From Helicobacteraceae bacterium (GTDB lineage Bacteria; Campylobacterota; Campylobacteria; Campylobacterales; Sulfurimonadaceae): a stretch of 26,586 bases of DNA. The stretch is taken from the NCBI GenBank assembly GCA_027061425.1, contig JALSUN010000166.1, forward strand, positions 1-26,586, in the 5' to 3' direction. Within the stretch, counting starts at the first letter, position 1; the number at the start of each line of letters is the position of its first letter. The position numbers were made by a program, and so were the translations under genes. The notes below the pieces were generated by a model. The model was not told the DNA's origin, did not search any database, and saw only the letters and a program-made list of their open reading frames with translations. Positions 22,389 to 26,586 of this stretch are shown here, piece by piece.

Positions 22389-23138
22389 ATGAAACAAGAT
22401 GTCCATATCTATGCTGTTATCATCGGTTCTGAGATCTTGAACGGCCGTAGACGAGACAGACACTTTGACTATTTGCAAAAGGCACTAGCACAGCGTGGGT
22501 ATACCCTCTACTCTTGTGAGATCATTAAAGATGATAAGGCTTTAATAGCTAGTAGTTATAAGCGGGTACGTGCTGATGAGAATGCTGTTATGTTTAGCTT
22601 TGGCGGGATTGGTTCTACTCCTGATGATCTAACAAGGGAGGTCGCATCAGCAGTGTTTACTCAAGAGCCTACTCTAAGGCATCCACAGTTTGAAAAAGAT
22701 ATCATTGAGCGTTTTGCAGAGAAGGCCTACCCCAACCGTATTTTGATGGCAGACCTGCCTAAAGAAGCAGGTCTTCTTAAAAATCCTGTAAACAACATGT
22801 CAGGGTTTTACCTTGAAGATCGTCTTTTTTTTGTGCCCGGTTTTCCCGAAATGGCACACCCTATGGTTGATGAGGCCATCGCCCGTTTTTTACCACAAAA
22901 TGCAACCTTATATCGTAAAGGGTTTGTTGCCAAATGCAGTGAAGAACGTTTTATAGGTTTAATGCAGGCCCTGCCTACTGAGATAGAGTGTTCAGCCCTG
23001 CCTATGTTTGTTGATAAAAAGCCTCAAGTTGAGATCTCTTTAGCTGCGTATCATTTTGAAACACTTGAAAGACACTATGATGCATTTTTAGAGTTTCTGA
23101 ACAAAGAGAAGATCTCGTACAGCGAAAGTACTCTATGA
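22389..23138 (+). CDS. CinA-type MoCF-domain protein (N-terminal domain only)
   Basis: A 249-aa member of the CinA N-terminal / molybdopterin-binding-like family; full CinA acts as ADP-ribose pyrophosphatase, with a C-terminal NMN deamidase. Here the MoCF motifs AVIIGSEILNGRRRDRHFDYL (about 9-29) and SFGGIGSTPDDLTREV (about 70-85) are present, with NMSGFYLEDRLFFVPGFPEM (about 136-155), but no PncC deamidase domain follows. It is annotated in many genomes as competence/damage-inducible protein A. It overlaps the metallophosphoesterase gene by 4 bases (ATGA). ATG follows AAGGG. Its substrate is not shown; a nucleotide pyrophosphatase acting with the downstream phosphoesterase is a guess. Confidence 0.85.
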   Translation: MKQDVHIYAVIIGSEILNGRRRDRHFDYLQKALAQRGYTLYSCEIIKDDKALIASSYKRVRADENAVMFSFGGIGSTPDDLTREVASAVFTQEPTLRHPQFEKDIIERFAEKAYPNRILMADLPKEAGLLKNPVNNMSGFYLEDRLFFVPGFPEMAHPMVDEAIARFLPQNATLYRKGFVAKCSEERFIGLMQALPTEIECSALPMFVDKKPQVEISLAAYHFETLERHYDAFLEFLNKEKISYSESTL

Positions 23139-24277
23139 GTCATACCCTCTTTCCTTTTGCCTTTGTAGGTGTGATGCTTCTAATGAACCTCTATATCTAT
23201 AGACGTTTTATCAATCGTTTGCATTTCAATCTTCTCCTTATCGGGCGCATAGTCTTGACGCTTCTTTTTATCATAGACACTCTTTTTATTGTCCAAATGC
23301 TTTTTCACCCTTTTTTAGAATCACCTGCCCTCTTTTATAGTCTGAGTCTGGGTGTGGCACTTACGGTCTCTCTATTTTTTATCACGATACTTTATGATCT
23401 TATTCATACCACGGCACAGCAGATCCCATTAGATCAAGGGCGTAGAAGGTTTATGAAGATCATTTTTGATGTGACGATGTTGATCTTGGCCTTTTCATAT
23501 ATAGTAAAAGGGATTATAGGCGGACTCAAGAAGCCACGTTTAAATAGAGTTGACGTTTACATCGATGATTTAGGGTTCAACAAACTTCTTGTAATACAAC
23601 TCTCTGATGTTCATGTGGGTGACACTATAGGAAAAGAGTTTTTAGAAGATTGTGTTGAGCGTATCAATGCACTCAAACCCGATGTTGTAGTCATCACAGG
23701 TGACTTGGTGGACAGGAAGATAGATGAGGCCAAAGAGGACTTGGCACCCTTAAAAAAGTTACGTTCTAAATTTGGCACCTTCTTTGTTCTTGGCAACCAT
23801 GAGTACTATCATGGTGCCCAAGAGATTGCTGACTATATGCCCCAACTTAATGTCACACCACTTTTAAACAGTAGTGTTATCTTAAAAGAGGGAAAAAATG
23901 CGATTAATCTTGTGGGTCTAAATGACCTGCAGTCACTACGCTTTGAAGTGATGCCTATAGACACCTATAAAGCTTTTGAAAATGTTGACAAAACAGTTCC
24001 AACACTACTGCTTTCACATCAACCCAAGAGTATAGAGATGGTTGAAGACAAAACTTATGATTTAATGCTAAGCGGACATACCCACGGTGGACAGATCTTT
24101 CCTTTTGGATTTTTAGTGATGTTGCAACAGCCCTTTCTATATGGTCTTCATCAAATTACCAAACGAAAACAGATTTTTGTAAGTCGGGGTACTGGATACT
24201 GGGGGCCACCTGTGCGTCTCTTTGCACCAAGTGAGATCTCTGTGTTGACCTTAAAACCCAAACAAAAATTAATATAA
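23135..24277 (+). CDS. Membrane-anchored calcineurin-like metallophosphoesterase (YkuE-type)
   Basis: A 380-aa protein. The N-terminal ~135 residues contain four hydrophobic segments (about 5-20, 30-55, 65-90, 110-130), placing the enzyme at the inner membrane. The catalytic domain carries the full dinuclear-metal signature: LSDVHVGD (about 155), ITGDLVD (about 188), LGNHEYY (about 220), SHQPKS (about 290) and SGHTHGGQ (about 310). The closing SRGTGYWGPPVRLFAPSEI block is typical of the YkuE/YaeI-type subfamily (PF00149). Substrates in this subfamily include lipid-A precursors or other phosphoesters; the present one is unknown. It is coupled to the CinA-like gene by an ATGA overlap. Confidence 0.92.
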   Translation: MSHTLFPFAFVGVMLLMNLYIYRRFINRLHFNLLLIGRIVLTLLFIIDTLFIVQMLFHPFLESPALFYSLSLGVALTVSLFFITILYDLIHTTAQQIPLDQGRRRFMKIIFDVTMLILAFSYIVKGIIGGLKKPRLNRVDVYIDDLGFNKLLVIQLSDVHVGDTIGKEFLEDCVERINALKPDVVVITGDLVDRKIDEAKEDLAPLKKLRSKFGTFFVLGNHEYYHGAQEIADYMPQLNVTPLLNSSVILKEGKNAINLVGLNDLQSLRFEVMPIDTYKAFENVDKTVPTLLLSHQPKSIEMVEDKTYDLMLSGHTHGGQIFPFGFLVMLQQPFLYGLHQITKRKQIFVSRGTGYWGPPVRLFAPSEISVLTLKPKQKLI

Positions 24278-24359
24278 CAATACTCCCTTCATTATAAGAA
24301 GCATAAAAAGAGAACAAATCCCTAAAACAAGGCATTTTGTCATCTTTTTTACTTGAATA

Positions 24360-24393
24360 ACTATGTGATTTACTATATAATAAACTATATAAA
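24360..24393 (+). repeat. ACTAT repeats, 12-bp spacing, before the RHH gene
   Basis: Three copies of ACTAT begin at 24360, 24372 and 24384, exactly 12 bp apart. The last two are identical over nine bases (ACTATATAA). A TATAAT at 24376-24381 falls between and within the copies, so the repeats overlap the likely promoter of the TTG-start gene 16 bases downstream. The arrangement fits an iterated operator, with the caveat that the whole region is AT-rich. Confidence 0.45.
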
Positions 24394-24409
24394 ATATGGG
24401 AGCTTGTAT

Positions 24410-24598
24410 TTGAAGCCAAAAGATGAAGTAACACGTTCTTTAGTGATCGATAGAAAGACATGGGACGAAGCGATGAAGTACTCGCGTAAGCGTTACAAGA
24501 TGAGTTTGAGCAAGGTGACAGAAAAGCTACTGCAAGATTGGTTGGCAAAAGAACGGCGTAAACCCCTGGAAAATGAGAACCAGGGTCAATTCTTTTAG
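24410..24598 (+). CDS. Ribbon-helix-helix-like small protein
   Basis: A 62-aa protein. After LKPKDE comes VTRSLVIDRKTWDEAMKYSR, then KRYKMSLSKVTEKLLQDWL. That is a beta strand, a helix, a turn with Ser and a second helix, the pattern of ribbon-helix-helix (CopG/Arc-type) DNA-binding proteins. A basic tail (AKERRKP) follows, then a Gln/Asn-rich end. The start is TTG at 24410: GGGAG lies 7 bases upstream and no ATG precedes the domain; the frame is open back to 24353 through the repeat region. It is 9 bases before the GAF gene, in the same operon. An autoregulator binding the ACTAT repeats is a reasonable inference. No toxin partner is seen; an antitoxin role is possible but not supported. Confidence 0.65.
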   Translation: MKPKDEVTRSLVIDRKTWDEAMKYSRKRYKMSLSKVTEKLLQDWLAKERRKPLENENQGQFF

Positions 24599-24607
24599 GA
24601 ATAAATC

Positions 24608-25138
24608 ATGAAATACGTAGCTTCTTATCAGCAACTAGCCGAATTTGGGCGAGAACTTTTAGACAACCCCTCTCTTGAGATGGGTCTGCCTCTCATTACT
24701 AAATATTTAAGACAGATACTTAATGTTAAACGCTGCTCTATCTTTATCTATAATCAAAAGCTTAACCTGCTATGGACCATTGTTGCCGAAGGTACACATA
24801 GGATCATTTTAAGTGCTGACGAGGGTGTTGTAGGTCAGTGTGTGAAGAGTGCCCAACCCAAAATAAGTAATGATCCTTATAAAGATGAGAGTTTTTACAG
24901 TGAGATAGACGCTAAAAGTGGTTTTAAGACAAAAAATCTTGCAGTAGTTCCGATCTTCTCTTCAGAAAAAAGTATTATGGGCGCTTTAGAACTCTTAAAC
25001 AAGCAAGAACCTTTCACACAGGAAGATCTACGTTTCATGAAGTTCTTCTGTACTTATATCAGTGGCTACCTCGAACTCGCCCTACTTTTTGAAGATGAGT
25101 CCAAGTTTCTTTTGAAAGAGCACTATAAACTTCTTTAA
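24608..25138 (+). CDS. GAF-domain protein
   Basis: A 176-aa cytoplasmic protein that is essentially one GAF domain. A leading helix region (YQQLAEFGRELLDNPSLEMGL) is followed by LNVKRCSIFIYNQKLNLLWT, a helix with GVVGQCVKSAQP, SGFKTKNLAVVPIFSSEKSI then MGALELLN, and a closing amphipathic helix (LRFMKFFCTYISGYLELALL). GAF domains bind cyclic nucleotides, haem or other small ligands and often sit in signalling proteins. Here no output domain follows, so it is either a stand-alone sensor or a partner of the RHH-like protein encoded just upstream. ATG is preceded by AGGAATAA. Ligand unknown; one Cys (residue 43) in strand 1 and one in VGQC. Confidence 0.85.
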   Translation: MKYVASYQQLAEFGRELLDNPSLEMGLPLITKYLRQILNVKRCSIFIYNQKLNLLWTIVAEGTHRIILSADEGVVGQCVKSAQPKISNDPYKDESFYSEIDAKSGFKTKNLAVVPIFSSEKSIMGALELLNKQEPFTQEDLRFMKFFCTYISGYLELALLFEDESKFLLKEHYKLL

Positions 25139-25209
25139 GGCATTAATTCTACTGAGTGACTAAATCTTCTCGGAGGGTTGAAATTAATCTTTCTAATACA
25201 TAAGTATCG

Positions 25210-25232
25210 TTACTATAACTATATAAACTATA
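25210..25232 (+). repeat. ACTATA repeats before the 118-aa gene
   Basis: ACTATA occurs at 25212, 25218 and 25227, the middle copy extended to ACTATATAA as in the block at 24372 and 24384. It shares TTACTATA and AACTATATAAA with the region before the RHH gene. It lies 15 bases before the ATG (25247) and contains TATAAA (25222-25227), so again overlaps a likely promoter. Chance similarity of AT-rich promoters is the alternative. Confidence 0.4.
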
Positions 25233-25246
25233 GGTTAGGAGTTAAC

Positions 25247-25603
25247 ATGCAAGATGAGGCAACACACGAAGAAAAATACAGTCATGAAGGAACATTTTGG
25301 GAAAATGGACGTTCTATAGGTGATTTAGAACACTCGACCCAAGATATGGCTCAAGAGCGTAAAGATATTATAAAATATGCTTTAGGTCTTAACATAAGAG
25401 ACATACGTACTTACGCTGGCTTTAAAGGAGACCTTCTTGTTGAGATCACTTCCAATGACAAAGAGGTTATTGCTAAGATCAAGGCATGGGCAGAAAACCT
25501 GGATATGAAAACGGTTCTTAAAGAGAATCCTATGACAAAACTTTATGAGATTTTCTGCATCACACCTGATGATGTGTATGAACTAAACCTTGAGAAGAAA
25601 TAA
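25247..25603 (+). CDS. Hypothetical acidic protein, 118 aa
   Basis: A 118-aa protein. The N-terminal ~40 residues are polar and probably disordered (EEKYSHEGTFWENGRSIGDL). The C-terminal ~75 residues look like a compact alpha/beta domain (ERKDIIKYALGLNIRDIRTY, FKGDLLVEITSNDKEVIAKI, PMTKLYEIFCITPDD). No cysteine pairs, no membrane segment, no signal peptide. I do not recognise the family. The start is ATG 25247 with TTAGGAG 5 bases upstream; the frame is open 23 codons further but through the repeat region. It has its own promoter-like region, similar to that of the RHH/GAF operon, so may be co-regulated with it. It ends convergent to the lipoprotein gene, 31 bases away. Confidence 0.7.
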   Translation: MQDEATHEEKYSHEGTFWENGRSIGDLEHSTQDMAQERKDIIKYALGLNIRDIRTYAGFKGDLLVEITSNDKEVIAKIKAWAENLDMKTVLKENPMTKLYEIFCITPDDVYELNLEKK

Positions 25604-25634
25604 CCTCTACATTATTAGAAGTTTGTTGACTCAG

Positions 25635-26021
25635 TTACAATTTGAAGGTAGTCGAGATCTTTTCACCATCTAGTTCTACTGCTACTTTCCATCTGCCCTT
25701 TGCACGACCTTTTATAGTACGAGCATCATAAATGCTTGCATGGTTAGCAGGCAATGACATCTCTCGATGACGATCTTTTTTACCCTGAGGTGAGATCCAG
25801 TCGAAAGTAACATCTCTCTCTTTATTAATACGTTGTGTTAAAAGTTTACAAGTAATTTTTCCTGCATCTTCAAGACACACCAAGGCCTCTTTTTTATGCG
25901 GTACTTTAGCGACGACCTTCTGCACAGTGATACCATTTTGTTGAGAACTTTTTGTCTCTTTATCTTCTTGAGAACATCCAACCAACAACATCACCATAGG
26001 TACTATTAACAGACGTCTCAT
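25635..26021 (-). CDS. Small lipoprotein of unknown function
   Basis: A 128-aa protein with a lipoprotein signal peptide (MRRLLIVPMVMLLVGC, Cys 16), then a Gln/Ser/Lys-rich linker and a beta-rich domain of about 90 residues (VTFDWISPQGKKDRHREM, KGRAKGRWKVAVELDGEKI), which resembles small immunoglobulin-like envelope domains of the DUF2914 kind, though I cannot assign it. Two cysteines (in LVCLEDAGKITCKLL) could form a disulphide in the periplasm. Its ATG overlaps the stop of the ankyrin gene by one base (TAATG), so the two are translated together. It converges with the 118-aa gene. Confidence 0.7.
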   Translation of the reverse strand: MRRLLIVPMVMLLVGCSQEDKETKSSQQNGITVQKVVAKVPHKKEALVCLEDAGKITCKLLTQRINKERDVTFDWISPQGKKDRHREMSLPANHASIYDARTIKGRAKGRWKVAVELDGEKISTTFKL

Positions 26022-26494
26022 TATACTTCCTCTAAAAGTTTTATCATGCTTTTTTTACGCATTTTTCTAGCAAAATCTAAAGCTGTCATCCCTTTGCGTT
26101 CTACAGCACTAACATCTGCTTTAGCGTCTAACAACATACGAAATATCTCATAACGACCGTAACATACCGCTGCCATAAGTGGTGTGAAACCACTTTTTCG
26201 GGTAATGTCGTTAACATCTTTACCCTTTTCAAGTAGGAGTTTAACCATAAACATATTGTTGTAAGTAACCGCAAAATCCAAGATGCTTACCCCTTCATCA
26301 TCACTATAGAAAAGGTCTGCGCCATTTTCTACAAGTAACTCAAGCATATCTTGATCTACCTTGCTTTTAAGGGCGTAGGCAAGTACAGATTCACCCGCTT
26401 CGGTTCGGGCATTTAAGTTACCACCCTCTTTTATATGCTTTTTTGCAGACATATAATCATTTTTTTGTAATATAGATAGCCATTTTGTCATCAT
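26021..26494 (-). CDS. Ankyrin-repeat protein
   Basis: A 157-aa protein built of about four ankyrin repeats: a first degenerate repeat, then GESVLAYALKSKVDQDMLEL, GVSILDFAVTYNNMFMVKLL, GFTPLMAAVCYGRYEIFRML and GMTALDFARKMRKKSMIKLL. Ankyrin repeats bind other proteins. No signal peptide, so cytoplasmic, while the coupled downstream gene encodes a lipoprotein. Two ATG codons (26494, 26491) are in tandem; AAAGAA upstream is a weak ribosome site. The promoter presumably lies in the last ~90 bases of the window (26495-26586), where TATATT at about 26508-26513 on the minus strand is a candidate; nothing else is visible there. Confidence 0.88.
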   Translation of the reverse strand: MMTKWLSILQKNDYMSAKKHIKEGGNLNARTEAGESVLAYALKSKVDQDMLELLVENGADLFYSDDEGVSILDFAVTYNNMFMVKLLLEKGKDVNDITRKSGFTPLMAAVCYGRYEIFRMLLDAKADVSAVERKGMTALDFARKMRKKSMIKLLEEV

Positions 26495-26586
26495 TGTTCT
26501 TTTTAATATAGATGGTGAAGTATATCAAAGATGGTTAAGAGTTTGTAAATAATGTCATAACGTCACATATGTTTGGGTTTCGTTTA

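Noticed and set aside
24353..24409. N-terminal extension of the RHH-like protein from a TTG at 24353.
   Set aside because: It would translate the promoter-like repeat block into Tyr/Ile/Asn-rich sequence; GGGAG sits at the right distance from TTG 24410.
24156..24548. Minus-strand 130-codon ORF across the phosphoesterase end and the RHH gene.
   Set aside because: It covers the coding strands of two supported genes, a promoter region and the repeats; serine/leucine-rich shadow translation, no ribosome site.
24410..25138. Toxin-antitoxin pair (RHH antitoxin plus downstream toxin).
   Set aside because: The downstream gene is a GAF domain with no RelE, MazF, PIN or HipA features, so an RHH regulator with a sensor is the better reading.
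1..26586. CRISPR arrays, tRNA or rRNA genes, intact insertion sequences or prophage.
   Set aside because: No regularly spaced repeats of 25-40 bases, no tRNA T-loop/acceptor pattern and no transposase, integrase or phage structural gene were seen reading both strands by eye; a tRNA or covariance scan was not possible.

Overview
The window looks like a chromosomal segment of a Campylobacterota (epsilonproteobacterial) bacterium, probably a Sulfurovum- or Sulfurimonas-type free-living relative of Campylobacter and Helicobacter. The evidence is protein style and gene order. The run tgt / TrkA-like / aroB / mscS / mtaB / FtsH-like ATPase matches the order I remember from Helicobacter pylori and Campylobacter jejuni, and mobB-fbp-small Cys protein-metG matches C. 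jejuni. Promoters are A/T-rich TATAAT-type -10 boxes without clear -35 boxes. The genus is inferred, not shown.

Layout. 1-660 is AT-rich with no large gene. It holds three consecutive tiny minus-strand ORFs (41, 27 and 39 codons), each with its own ribosome binding site, and what may be the remains of a mobile-element gene. 665-1133 (minus) is the RNase P RNA gene rnpB, with a much enlarged P12 region. xthA (plus) and an orphan six-TM histidine kinase (minus) converge at about 2 kb.

3.5-11.7 kb (minus) is a tightly overlapping operon. In transcription order it contains a TrkA-like RCK protein, aroB (shikimate pathway), an MscS channel, mtaB (tRNA methylthiolation), an FtsH-like membrane AAA ATPase that lacks the HEXXH protease motif, bioV (biotin) and mogA (molybdopterin). 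Divergent from it is tgt-pdxJ-pdxA (queuosine tRNA modification and vitamin B6). A TTG-start lipoprotein ends against pdxA.

15.2-21 kb (plus) reads mobB, fbp, a four-cysteine 65-aa protein, metG, a MurF/MurE-N-terminus-like protein with no visible ATP site, and a Ca2+/H+ antiporter. A small frameshifted gene follows, then an orphan Tat-exported TRAP binding lipoprotein, a CinA-type MoCF protein and a membrane metallophosphoesterase.

24.3-26.5 kb holds a small regulatory-looking cluster. A 62-aa ribbon-helix-helix-like protein and a GAF-domain protein lie in one operon preceded by ACTAT repeats at 12-bp spacing. A 118-aa unknown protein is preceded by a similar repeat block. On the opposite strand are a small lipoprotein and an ankyrin-repeat protein.

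Most of the window is core metabolism and RNA/tRNA maturation. The parts least explained by known systems are the tiny-ORF operon (68-408), the FtsH-like pseudoprotease, the RHH/GAF cluster with its repeats, and the frameshifted ORF at 21.0 kb. I see no CRISPR array, tRNA, rRNA or intact insertion sequence.
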